A stretch of 5,491 nucleotides of DNA from an uncultured Bacillota bacterium. Lineage in GTDB: Bacteria > Bacillota > Clostridia > Peptostreptococcales > Anaerovoracaceae. The DNA is taken from positions 1-5,491 of the forward strand of contig CAMOXP010000102.1 in the NCBI GenBank assembly GCA_946629205.1, written 5' to 3'. This document shows positions 1-5,491 of this stretch, one piece after another. Position numbers and translations under genes: made by a program. How positions within the stretch are numbered: position 1 is the first letter of the stretch; the number at the start of each line of letters is the position of its first letter. The notes under the pieces are model-generated. The model saw only the letters and a program-made list of their open reading frames with translations, did not search any database and was not told where the DNA came from.

Positions 1-641
1 TGGTGGTACTTGACCTTGATGCCCCAGTCTTCCATGGTCATGCACATCTTGGCTCGGGAGTTGTAGGTGATGTCCTGCGGGATGTCGGCGTGGTAGCCTT
101 TCTTGCGCCCCACCTGATAGCCCTTGTTTCGGATATCATCCTCCATGGCTGAGTTCCATTCTGCCTGCTTGGTGTCGACCTCGCAGAACACAGACTCTTC
201 CCTGACCTGATAGGCGACTCTGTCGAAGAGATAGAATTCGAATTCCGGTCCTACGATCATCTGGTCGGCGATATCCTGATCCCTCATGTACTTTTCAGCC
301 GCCAAAGCCACATTCCTCGGATACTGGTCAAAGGGTCTGTTCTCCGGCTCGTCGATAACAAATACGTCTCCCATCATGGTGATGGTCGGGATCTCCGCAA
401 ACTTGTCAAAGATCGCCGTCTTCAGATTCGGTATGAATACCATGTCTGATTTTTCGATCGGCGCGTATCCGTAGTTGGACCCGTCGAATCCGATACCCTC
501 AACCATCGTGCTTTCTGTAAATCTTTCCACGGGGATGGACAGGTGTCTCCATCTTCCCTCCAAATCGACCATCTTGAAGTCGACCATCTTGACATCGTGG
601 TCCTTGATGTACTGCTGTACTTCTGCTACTGAATGAAACAT
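1..641 (-). CDS. glnA: Glutamine synthetase, type I (N-terminal 213 codons, cut by window edge)
   Basis: Glutamine synthetase makes glutamine from glutamate and ammonia using ATP, in the cytoplasm, normally as a dodecamer. Only the N-terminal part is present, about half of a usual ~440-residue enzyme; the reading frame is still open at position 1. The protein starts MFHSVAEVQQYIKDHDVKMV. A beta-grasp domain spans about residues 15-100 and includes LEGRWRHLSIP (28-37) and the loop FDGSNYGYAPIEKSDM (52-67), where Asp53 matches the ammonium-site Asp50 of enteric GlnA. The catalytic domain then begins with GPEFEFYLFD (131-140); Glu133 and Glu135 match the first metal-binding glutamates. The fragment ends at KYHH, where the HEVG-type active-site segment would follow outside the window. 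The start is supported by AAAGGAG 5 nt upstream. The loop lacks the arginine (Arg62) used for feedback inhibition in the Bacillus enzyme. Family assignment is secure; the exact GSI subclass is not. Confidence 0.95.
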   Translation of the reverse strand, partial: MFHSVAEVQQYIKDHDVKMVDFKMVDLEGRWRHLSIPVERFTESTMVEGIGFDGSNYGYAPIEKSDMVFIPNLKTAIFDKFAEIPTITMMGDVFVIDEPENRPFDQYPRNVALAAEKYMRDQDIADQMIVGPEFEFYLFDRVAYQVREESVFCEVDTKQAEWNSAMEDDIRNKGYQVGRKKGYHADIPQDITYNSRAKMCMTMEDWGIKVKYH

Positions 642-646
642 GTGCT

Positions 647-653
647 CTCCTTT
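647..653 (-). promoter_or_regulatory. Ribosome binding site of glnA
   Basis: The mRNA-sense sequence AAAGGAG is followed by a 5-nt spacer (AGCAC) and then the ATG at 641. This fixes the glnA start. The AAAG part is the end of the proximal copy of a 14-bp tandem repeat, so the repeat runs directly into the ribosome binding site. Confidence 0.85.
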
Positions 654-677
654 CGACTGAATGCTTTCGACTGAATG
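650..677. repeat. Perfect 14-bp tandem duplication in the glnA leader
   Basis: The unit CTTTCGACTGAATG (plus strand) occurs at 650-663 and again, without mismatch or gap, at 664-677. In mRNA sense it reads CATTCAGTCGAAAG twice. The upstream flank (CGAAGA, 678-683) resembles a degenerate part of another unit. The octamer CATTCAGT occurs a third time inside the start of glnA (628-635), exactly 28 bp, or two repeat lengths, from the proximal copy. It could be replication slippage or a repeated recognition site; the sequence alone does not decide. Confidence 0.9.
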
Positions 678-684
678 TCTTCGG

Positions 685-710
685 CTTTATATAAAGATAT
701 TGTTTAACAA
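685..710. promoter_or_regulatory. AT-rich paired palindromes upstream of glnA, possible operator or promoter area
   Basis: Two inverted repeats sit side by side between the zinc-ribbon gene and glnA: CTTTATATAAAG (685-696), a perfect 12-bp palindrome, and TTGTTTAACAA (700-710), two 5-bp arms around one base. They are 3 bp apart. The stretch is much more AT-rich than the flanking genes and would suit a promoter or regulator site. I could not place a convincing sigma-A -35/-10 pair with normal spacing, and it does not match the Bacillus GlnR/TnrA box (TGTNA, 7 nt, TNACA). No GC-rich terminator stem lies in the 642-724 gap, so read-through from upstream genes remains possible. Confidence 0.4.
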
Positions 711-724
711 CTTCCCTGAGGCGG

Positions 725-1123
725 TCACACCGTCTCCTCGAACTGTCTGTGGCAGTGCGGGCAGTTGATTTTGATCGTTCCTGCACCGACCGGGACTCTC
801 AGTTTTTCCTTGCAGTACGGGCAGATCAGAACGCGCTTGCCGTCGTTCTTCGGCTTGGGGCCGAATCCAGCGCCGCCCGGTTTGCTGAAGCCGCCATGCT
901 TTCCGCCTGTGAATTTGGCCTTCATCTCCAGGAATTTCATGTTCTCCGCTCTTCTCTTATCAAAGTATCTCGAGAACGCCCTGCTGTAGACCAGTATGAG
1001 CAGAATGACCGCCGCCACTGACAATGCGTGCACATTGACAAACAGCCGCAGCACCACAAGTATTCCTGCCACGATGAGCATGAATCTGCCCAGTTCATCG
1101 ATTCCGTATCTTCCGTTGAACAT
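725..1123 (-). CDS. Small membrane protein with two TM helices and a C-terminal zinc ribbon, function unknown
   Basis: This 132-residue protein has two hydrophobic segments, about residues 14-29 (FMLIVAGILVVLRLFV) and 33-50 (ALSVAAVILLILVYSRAF), followed by a basic stretch (51-70), a Gly/Lys/Pro-rich flexible linker (72-95) and a C-terminal zinc ribbon. The ribbon has CPYC (Cys101, Cys104) and CPHC (Cys121, Cys124) knuckles around a LRVPVGAG turn. The positive charges after the second helix suggest the zinc ribbon is cytoplasmic, with a helical hairpin anchoring it. Proteins with this layout occur in Clostridia and are annotated only as zinc-ribbon or hypothetical proteins. The start codon directly follows the metH stop (TAGATG) and its ribosome binding site lies inside the metH end, so translation is probably coupled to metH. 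The family is recognisable; the role is not, and metal binding is inferred from the four cysteines. Confidence 0.88.
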   Translation of the reverse strand: MFNGRYGIDELGRFMLIVAGILVVLRLFVNVHALSVAAVILLILVYSRAFSRYFDKRRAENMKFLEMKAKFTGGKHGGFSKPGGAGFGPKPKNDGKRVLICPYCKEKLRVPVGAGTIKINCPHCHRQFEETV

Positions 1124-3757
1124 CTATCTTTCCTCCCTTTCAGGTGTCAAATTCTTTTCGTTAGTTTCGTTTCCTTCACGTCCTTCGCGCAGCAGTTCTG
1201 CAAAAACATTCTGTGCCGCTTCGACGGATTTCATGGCGTCACTGCAGTAGTAATCCGCCCCCATCTGATACGCATAGTCTTCTGTCAAAACCGCTCCGCC
1301 TACCATGACCTTCACGGTCGGATCTTCCGCCTTGATAGCCTTGATGGTCTCCTCCATGCTGGCCAGCGTAGTCGTCATGAGAGCGGACAGCCCCACCAGC
1401 CGGATCCCTTGTGCGCGGACCTTATCCACAACATCTTCCGGCGGCACGTCCCGTCCCAGATCGATCATGTTGAATCCGTAATTCTCCATGATGACTTTGA
1501 CGATATTCTTACCGATATCGTGGATGTCGCCCTTGACGGTGGCGATGATCACATCGCCTGCGTTCTCGCCTCTGACGCCCGCTTCATCCATGGCCTTCTT
1601 GATCACATCAAAACCCACCTGCGCAGCCTGCGCCGACTGAAGCATGGACGGCAGGAAGACTTCTCCCCGTTCGAAGCCTTTGCCGACCCGGTCGAGCGCC
1701 GGGATCAGATCCTGATTCACGATGTCGAGGGGGTCTTTTGTTTTCAGCAGCGCTTCGATTGCTTTTGCTGCTTCTCCCTCCAGGCCGTTCTCGATGGCGT
1801 GGGCCACAGCGGCTTCCCCGCTGCCTGCTTCCTTCTGCGCGCCGGAATCAGCCTGCGTGCTCCCGGCGTTTCCGGACTTCTCTATGGTCTTCTTCGCAGA
1901 TGCGTCCTTATACCGTTCGATGTAAGCAGCAGCGCCTTCGTCCCTGTTTTTGAGAACGTTGAAGGCGTAGATGGAAGCCATCATATCCTCGTCGTTCGGG
2001 TTGATGATCGGCAGGTCCAGTCCGTTTTCCAGAGCCATAGTCATGAAGGTCCGGTTTACCACCGGCCGCAGGGGCAGTCCGAAGCTGACATTGGAAACAC
2101 CAAGAGCCGTCGCCAGACCCAGCTGTTCCTTGACCATGCGGACGGTCTTGAGCGTTTCGTCCACTTCCTTCTGCTGGGCAGATGCGGTCAGAGTCAGACA
2201 GTCGATGATCACGTTCTCACGCGGGATGCCGTATTCCTCTGCGCGGCTGACGATGCGCTGGGCGATCTCGAAGCGTTCCTCGCAGGTGGCGGGGATGCCT
2301 CTGCTGTCCAGCGTCAGCCCGATGACTGCGGCACCGTACTTCTTCACGATGGGCAGGATGCGGTCCATGACCTCACCGTCGCCGTTTACGGAATTCACGA
2401 TGGGCTTGCCGTTGTAGACCCGCAAAGCCGCCTCGATGGCGTCCGCGTTCGACGAATCGATCTGCAAAGGCAGATTGGTCACTGCCTGCAGTTTCTTGAC
2501 GACCAGGGGCATGAGCGCCGCCTCATCGATCCCGGGCACGCCGACGTTCACGTCCAGGATCTCGGCGCCTGCTTCGATCTGCTTCATAGCCTGCTCGATG
2601 ATATAATCAAAATCCTTGTTGATCAGTGCGTTCTTGAGTTTCTTCTTTCCGGTCGGATTGAGCCGCTCACCGATGACCGTCACATGATCGACCGTGACCA
2701 CCTTGCTCCCGCTGCAGACCTTCAGAGGCTTCTCCGGTTTTCCCATTCCGAAGAGGCTGTTCAACGTAAACTCCTGAGGTCTGTGCGCCGCCTGTATGGC
2801 GTCTGTTAGCGGTCCCGTGGGGCGGCGGAAATATTCGCCTGTGTACAGACCGACGCCTTCCTGCAGTTCCTGCTGCGCGCCGTCTGCTCCGCCGGCAGCT
2901 TCTGTCTCCGCAACGTACCGGGCGATGCCCCGGATGTAATCCGGATTTGTGCCGCAGCATCCGCCGACCATAGCGACGCCGGCGTCCACATACTGTTTCA
3001 TGATCTCAATGAACTCAGCCGCATCGATATCGTATGCGCCCGTAGCCGGATCCGGCAGCCCCGCATTCGGCTTGGCGATGACCGGCAAGTCCGTATATGT
3101 CATCAGTTCTTTGATCAGGGGCAGGATCTGTCCCGGTCCCAGCGAGCAGTTGATGCCGATGGCGTCCGCACCCAGTCCTTCCAGGATCATGGCCATGTTC
3201 TCAAGCCCGGTTCCCAGAAAGGTCCGTCCGTTCGCTTCGAAGGACATGGTGACCATAAGAGGCAGGTCTGTGTTCTCCTTCACCGCCAGCACGGCGGCCT
3301 TTGTATCATAGATGTCTGTCATGGTTTCGATGACAACCGCATCTGCGCCGCAGGCCACCGCTGCCTTGGCCTGCAGGGCGTAGAAGTCATAGGCGTCCTC
3401 GAAGGTGAGTCTGCCCAGCGGCTCCACCAGTTCCCCCTGAGGTCCCATGTCGAATCCGATCAGGATGGTTCTGCCCTTTTCCGCGTATTCCGCGCGGAGC
3501 CGGCGCGCCGGCTCGGAAAGTTTCAGGCACAGAGACTCCACCGTCTCCCCAAGTCCTGCGACTTTCTCGCGCGTCAGATTGAAGGTCGGCGTGTACACGA
3601 ACTGGGAGCCTGCTTCCAGGTATTGCCGCGCAACGTCTTCGAGCACATCCGGATGCGCCAGCGCAAAAGCCGTCGAGTCTTCGCCCGCCTTCATTCCTCT
3701 GGCCTGCAGCATCGTTCCCATGCCGCCGTCCAGTATGATTGTTCTTCTCTCTTTCAT
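1124..3757 (-). CDS. metH: Cobalamin-dependent methionine synthase, short form without reactivation domain
   Basis: Cytoplasmic enzyme that moves the methyl group of methyltetrahydrofolate through cobalamin to homocysteine, giving methionine and tetrahydrofolate. The 877 residues fall into four modules. The homocysteine/zinc barrel (about 1-285) starts ILDGGMGTML and carries the zinc ligands Cys204 (GINCSLGP) and Cys267-Cys268 (GGCCGTNP). The pterin-binding barrel (about 350-615) starts at GERLNPTGKKK (363-373). A helical cobalamin cap spans about 655-725. The Rossmann-like cobalamin domain (about 733-857) has GDIHDIGKN with His746 as the expected lower cobalt ligand, Ser791 (SAL) and Gly820-Gly821. 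A Ser/Ala/Gly-rich linker (617-650) joins the pterin and cobalamin halves. The C-terminal SAM-binding reactivation domain of the ~1227-residue E. coli MetH is absent; a charged ~20-residue tail ends the protein. It follows the ATPase gene by 28 bp and abuts the zinc-ribbon gene. Homology to corrinoid methyltransferases with other substrates is unlikely, since both barrels and the zinc cysteines are intact. Confidence 0.96.
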   Translation of the reverse strand: MKERRTIILDGGMGTMLQARGMKAGEDSTAFALAHPDVLEDVARQYLEAGSQFVYTPTFNLTREKVAGLGETVESLCLKLSEPARRLRAEYAEKGRTILIGFDMGPQGELVEPLGRLTFEDAYDFYALQAKAAVACGADAVVIETMTDIYDTKAAVLAVKENTDLPLMVTMSFEANGRTFLGTGLENMAMILEGLGADAIGINCSLGPGQILPLIKELMTYTDLPVIAKPNAGLPDPATGAYDIDAAEFIEIMKQYVDAGVAMVGGCCGTNPDYIRGIARYVAETEAAGGADGAQQELQEGVGLYTGEYFRRPTGPLTDAIQAAHRPQEFTLNSLFGMGKPEKPLKVCSGSKVVTVDHVTVIGERLNPTGKKKLKNALINKDFDYIIEQAMKQIEAGAEILDVNVGVPGIDEAALMPLVVKKLQAVTNLPLQIDSSNADAIEAALRVYNGKPIVNSVNGDGEVMDRILPIVKKYGAAVIGLTLDSRGIPATCEERFEIAQRIVSRAEEYGIPRENVIIDCLTLTASAQQKEVDETLKTVRMVKEQLGLATALGVSNVSFGLPLRPVVNRTFMTMALENGLDLPIINPNDEDMMASIYAFNVLKNRDEGAAAYIERYKDASAKKTIEKSGNAGSTQADSGAQKEAGSGEAAVAHAIENGLEGEAAKAIEALLKTKDPLDIVNQDLIPALDRVGKGFERGEVFLPSMLQSAQAAQVGFDVIKKAMDEAGVRGENAGDVIIATVKGDIHDIGKNIVKVIMENYGFNMIDLGRDVPPEDVVDKVRAQGIRLVGLSALMTTTLASMEETIKAIKAEDPTVKVMVGGAVLTEDYAYQMGADYYCSDAMKSVEAAQNVFAELLREGREGNETNEKNLTPEREER
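1132..1137 (-). promoter_or_regulatory. Ribosome binding site of the zinc-ribbon gene, inside the metH 3' end
   Basis: GGGAGG in mRNA sense lies 8 nt before the ATG at 1123 and overlaps the Arg-Glu-Glu codons that end metH. With the abutting TAGATG, this predicts translational coupling and settles the start of the downstream gene. Confidence 0.8.
3497..3514. repeat. 18-bp perfect GC-rich palindrome inside metH
   Basis: GAGCCGGCGCGCCGGCTC is self-complementary over all 18 positions and encodes Glu82-Leu87 (EPARRL) of MetH. It lies in a helical, non-catalytic part of the homocysteine barrel and contains the octamer GGCGCGCC. In RNA it could fold as a short hairpin of about 7 bp. The simplest reading is coincidence of GC-rich Arg, Ala and Pro codons. 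Confidence 0.8.
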
Positions 3758-3785
3758 AACTAATGTTCCAACCGTATCCTTTGGT
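3758..3785 (-). promoter_or_regulatory. 28-bp ATPase-metH gap with weak ribosome binding site
   Basis: The gap holds no convincing promoter or terminator, which supports co-transcription. AAAGGA is present but 19 nt before the metH ATG, farther than usual; a minimal GGA lies 9 nt before it. No ATG, GTG or TTG start in frame exists in the gap, so the ATG at 3757 is kept, also because the ILDGGMGT barrel motif follows at once. Initiation may depend on ribosomes arriving from the upstream gene. Confidence 0.5.
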
Positions 3786-5378
3786 TTATCTCCCCTTCAT
3801 GAGGGTGCCCATGATATTTCTTCCGATGGTCGAACCTATGTTGCCGAATATGGTTTTGCCTTTCTTGCCGAAGACCGCCTCGCCCACGACCTTGCCGACT
3901 TCCCTGCCGACAGATCCGCCGGTGGTCTTGGCGACGTTAGTCTTGATCTTGTTGACTTCTTTTTCTTTCTTCTTCTCAGCTTTTTCAGCCTCTTTCTGGG
4001 CTGCTTTTGCTTCTTTTTCTTCCTGCGCCTGCTGCGCTGCCTGCGCTGCTTCCTGCGCCTTGGCCTCTTCGACCTGCGCCTTCATCCTCGTCAGGATCTC
4101 AAAGGCGGAGTCCGCGTCCACTGCCGCGGAATACTTGGTAAACAGGATCGATTCCTTGACCAGATGATCTCTTGTCTCGTCGGTGATGGCTCCCATGGAA
4201 CTTTCCGGCGGCAGGATGTAAGCGTATTCCGCCACGGAAGGTGCGCCCTTCTCATCCAGTGTCGAAACGACAGCCTCTCCGGTGCCCAGATTCTTCAGAA
4301 CTTCCTCCGTATCGAATTCCGGATTTTCCCGGAACGAATCCGCCGCGGCCTTTACGACCTTCTGCTCTGACGGCGTGTAGGCATGGAGACCGTGCTCGAT
4401 CTTGTTGCCCAGCTGCGCCATGACAGAAGCCGGAATGTCTCCCGGGCTCTGTGTGATGAAGAACAGTCCGATTCCCTTGGAACGGATCAGCTTCACGACC
4501 TGCTCGATCTTCTCAAGAAGCGGTCTGGACGCGTTGTTGAAGAGGCAGTGGGCTTCGTCGAAGAAGAAGACCATCTTTGGCTTTTCAATGTCTCCCACTT
4601 CAGGCAAAATCTCGAAAAGTTCGCTGAGCAGATACAGCATGAACGCCGAATACAGTTTCGGTTTGCTGATCAATGCCTCCGAATCCAGAATGTTGACCAT
4701 TCCCCTGCCGTCAGGCCCAAGGGTAAAGAAGTCCGTAATGTTGATGGCGGGCTCGCCGAAGAACTTGTCCGCGCCCTCTGCTTCCAGCGCCACGATGGCG
4801 CGGATGATGGTCGCCAGAGATGTTTTTGACATGTGGCCGTAGTCTGTCTCAAACTCAGCTGCGTGTTCTGTGAGGTACGTCAGCATCGCTTTCAGATCCT
4901 TCGTGTCGATGAGCAGCAGCTGCTGGTCATCGGCGATCTTGTAAGCTACCGTCAGCAGGTCTGTCTGCGTGTCGTTCAGATCCAGGATCTGGGACATGAG
5001 CTGTGGGCCCATCTCGCTGACAGTCGTTCTGAGCGGAATGCCCTTTTCACCGTAGATATCGTAAATCGTAACAGGAAATCCTCTGTACTGGAACTGCTCC
5101 CGGATATCGAACCGGTCGAGCCGCTTCTGCATGCCCTCGCTGTCCTGTCCGGGCACTGCGATTCCCGCCATGTCCCCCTTGACGTCGGAGAAGAATGTGG
5201 GAACGCCCAGCTGGGAAAATGACTCTGCCAGCACCTTCAGCGTGACAGACTTTCCTGTGCCTGTCGCACCGCCGATAAAACCGTGCCGGTTGGCCATCGC
5301 CGGATTCAGATAGATCTTCTCGTTCGGCCGTTCTTCCGGGCCCTTTTTCGCAAAATAAATCATGCCATTATCGTTCAT
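3786..5378 (-). CDS. HerA-like P-loop ATPase of the DUF853/YjgR family
   Basis: A 530-residue cytoplasmic ATPase related to E. coli YjgR (about 500 residues), whose cellular role is not established; the fold is that of HerA/FtsK-type hexameric motors. After a short beta-rich start comes MANRHGFIGGATGTGKS with Walker A GATGTGKS (37-44), then SDVKGDMAG (64-72). Walker B is MVFFFDEAH (269-277), with Asp274 and Glu275 for magnesium and hydrolysis. A conserved sensor-like FFITQSPGDIP (306-316) and the family block LGNKIEHGLHAYTPSEQK (323-340) follow. Residues about 430-480 are rich in Ala, Glu, Lys and Gln and should form a long helix or coiled coil. The tail (485-530) is Gly-rich with GxxxG spacing at Gly491, 495 and 499, suggesting membrane or self-association. 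The start is set by AGGAGGT 6 nt upstream. It is the first gene after a terminator and promoter, and metH follows by 28 bp. Older 'helicase' labels for this family are not backed by anything visible here. Confidence 0.93.
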   Translation of the reverse strand: MNDNGMIYFAKKGPEERPNEKIYLNPAMANRHGFIGGATGTGKSVTLKVLAESFSQLGVPTFFSDVKGDMAGIAVPGQDSEGMQKRLDRFDIREQFQYRGFPVTIYDIYGEKGIPLRTTVSEMGPQLMSQILDLNDTQTDLLTVAYKIADDQQLLLIDTKDLKAMLTYLTEHAAEFETDYGHMSKTSLATIIRAIVALEAEGADKFFGEPAINITDFFTLGPDGRGMVNILDSEALISKPKLYSAFMLYLLSELFEILPEVGDIEKPKMVFFFDEAHCLFNNASRPLLEKIEQVVKLIRSKGIGLFFITQSPGDIPASVMAQLGNKIEHGLHAYTPSEQKVVKAAADSFRENPEFDTEEVLKNLGTGEAVVSTLDEKGAPSVAEYAYILPPESSMGAITDETRDHLVKESILFTKYSAAVDADSAFEILTRMKAQVEEAKAQEAAQAAQQAQEEKEAKAAQKEAEKAEKKKEKEVNKIKTNVAKTTGGSVGREVGKVVGEAVFGKKGKTIFGNIGSTIGRNIMGTLMKGR

Positions 5379-5384
5379 AACAGT

Positions 5385-5391
5385 ACCTCCT
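5385..5391 (-). promoter_or_regulatory. Ribosome binding site of the ATPase gene
   Basis: AGGAGGT in mRNA sense, a near-perfect anti-16S match, lies 6 nt before the ATG at 5378. It favours this start over the in-frame Met6. Confidence 0.9.
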
Positions 5392-5416
5392 GTTTCATAT
5401 ACAAAAACACACAGTT

Positions 5417-5445
5417 ATTATACTACATGTAGGGGTTAATGTGCG
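5417..5445 (-). promoter_or_regulatory. Probable sigma-A promoter of the ATPase-metH operon
   Basis: A consensus -10 box TATAAT (5417-5422, minus strand) lies 25 nt before the ribosome binding site, predicting a transcription start near 5410 and a leader of about 30 nt. The -35 position at 17-bp spacing (5440-5445, CGCACA) matches TTGACA poorly, and there is no TG extension, so an activator may be needed or the promoter is weak. A 10-bp palindrome CTACATGTAG (5423-5432) touches the -10 box and could be an operator, though this length is often chance. The short leader leaves no room for a SAM or cobalamin riboswitch. Confidence 0.6.
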
Positions 5446-5468
5446 CTTTAATTTGCTAAAACCACAAC

Positions 5469-5491
5469 AAAAAACCGGCATAATGCCGGTT
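5469..5491 (-). terminator. Intrinsic terminator of the gene upstream of the window
   Basis: In minus-strand RNA the sequence is AACCGGCA, loop UUA, UGCCGGUU, followed by more U residues. This is an 8-bp perfect stem with six U starting inside its 3' arm. It reads in the same direction as the four genes, so it ends a gene beyond the right edge and marks the ATPase gene as the start of a new transcription unit. The right arm reaches the last base of the window, so the stem may be longer. Confidence 0.85.

Noticed and set aside
678..724. A sigma-A or sigma-54 promoter for glnA
   Set aside because: TATA-like hexamers exist, but no -35 box lies at normal spacing (TTGTTA is only about 11-13 bp away), and no -24/-12 motif is visible. 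Kept only as a possible regulatory area.
499..786. A 95-codon minus-strand open frame overlapping the glnA start and the zinc-ribbon gene end
   Set aside because: It is out of frame with glnA and with the zinc-ribbon gene, gives an Arg/Ser/His-rich product, and the glnA frame carries unmistakable family motifs over the same DNA.
1028..2809. A 593-codon open frame on the plus strand opposite metH
   Set aside because: It lies wholly within the well-supported metH gene. Its product is rich in His, Asp, Arg and Leu with no recognisable domain, as expected from reading a GC-rich gene backwards.
3956..4080. A pyrimidine-rich, repeat-like stretch on the plus strand
   Set aside because: It is the reverse of Glu, Lys, Ala and Gln codons in the predicted helical region of the ATPase; no exact repeat unit or spacer structure is present, so it is not a DNA repeat array.
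3447..4370. A 307-codon plus-strand open frame across the metH start and the ATPase 3' end
   Set aside because: It is antisense to two real genes, has a Phe/Leu/Ser-rich run produced by the reverse of Lys/Glu/Ala codons in the ATPase coiled-coil region, and resembles no known family.
3786..5378. HerA-type antiphage defence system
   Set aside because: The ATPase belongs to the YjgR/DUF853 branch and its neighbours are metabolic genes. No nuclease, SIR2 or other effector gene is adjacent on the visible side.

Overview
The window looks like chromosomal DNA from an anaerobic Bacillota lineage, most likely class Clostridia. The evidence is strong AGGAGG-type ribosome binding sites, an intrinsic terminator with a U run, a short cobalamin-dependent methionine synthase without a reactivation domain, a small two-helix membrane protein with a C-terminal zinc ribbon of a kind I associate with Clostridia, and a moderate GC content (a little above 50% by eye). 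I cannot name a genus. Nothing here looks mobile: I see no transposase, integrase, CRISPR array, tRNA, rRNA or phage gene.

All four genes lie on the minus strand, so transcription runs from high to low coordinates. An intrinsic terminator for an unseen upstream gene (5469-5491) is followed by a promoter with a consensus -10 box (5417-5422). Then come a HerA-like/DUF853 ATPase of the YjgR family (3786-5378), cobalamin-dependent methionine synthase metH (1124-3757), a 132-residue membrane zinc-ribbon protein of unknown function (725-1123), and the first 213 codons of a type I glutamine synthetase, glnA (641 to beyond the left edge). The first three genes are packed closely: 28 bp separate the ATPase from metH, and the metH stop codon directly abuts the next start (TAGATG). 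They are probably one operon. glnA follows after 83 bp of AT-rich, repeat-bearing DNA, so it may be read through, have its own control, or both.

Functionally, metH links one-carbon metabolism to methionine and SAM supply, and glnA assimilates ammonia. The ATPase and the zinc-ribbon protein have no established biochemical role. I see no direct functional link joining all four, and proximity alone is weak evidence for one.

I did not find a new defence, mobile or RNA system. The points most worth a second look are the glnA leader (a perfect 14-bp tandem repeat ending in the ribosome binding site, plus two adjacent palindromes), the missing MetH reactivation domain, the tightly coupled zinc-ribbon protein, and the atypical N-terminal loop of the glutamine synthetase. 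The non-coding stretches are all under 120 bp and are described individually.
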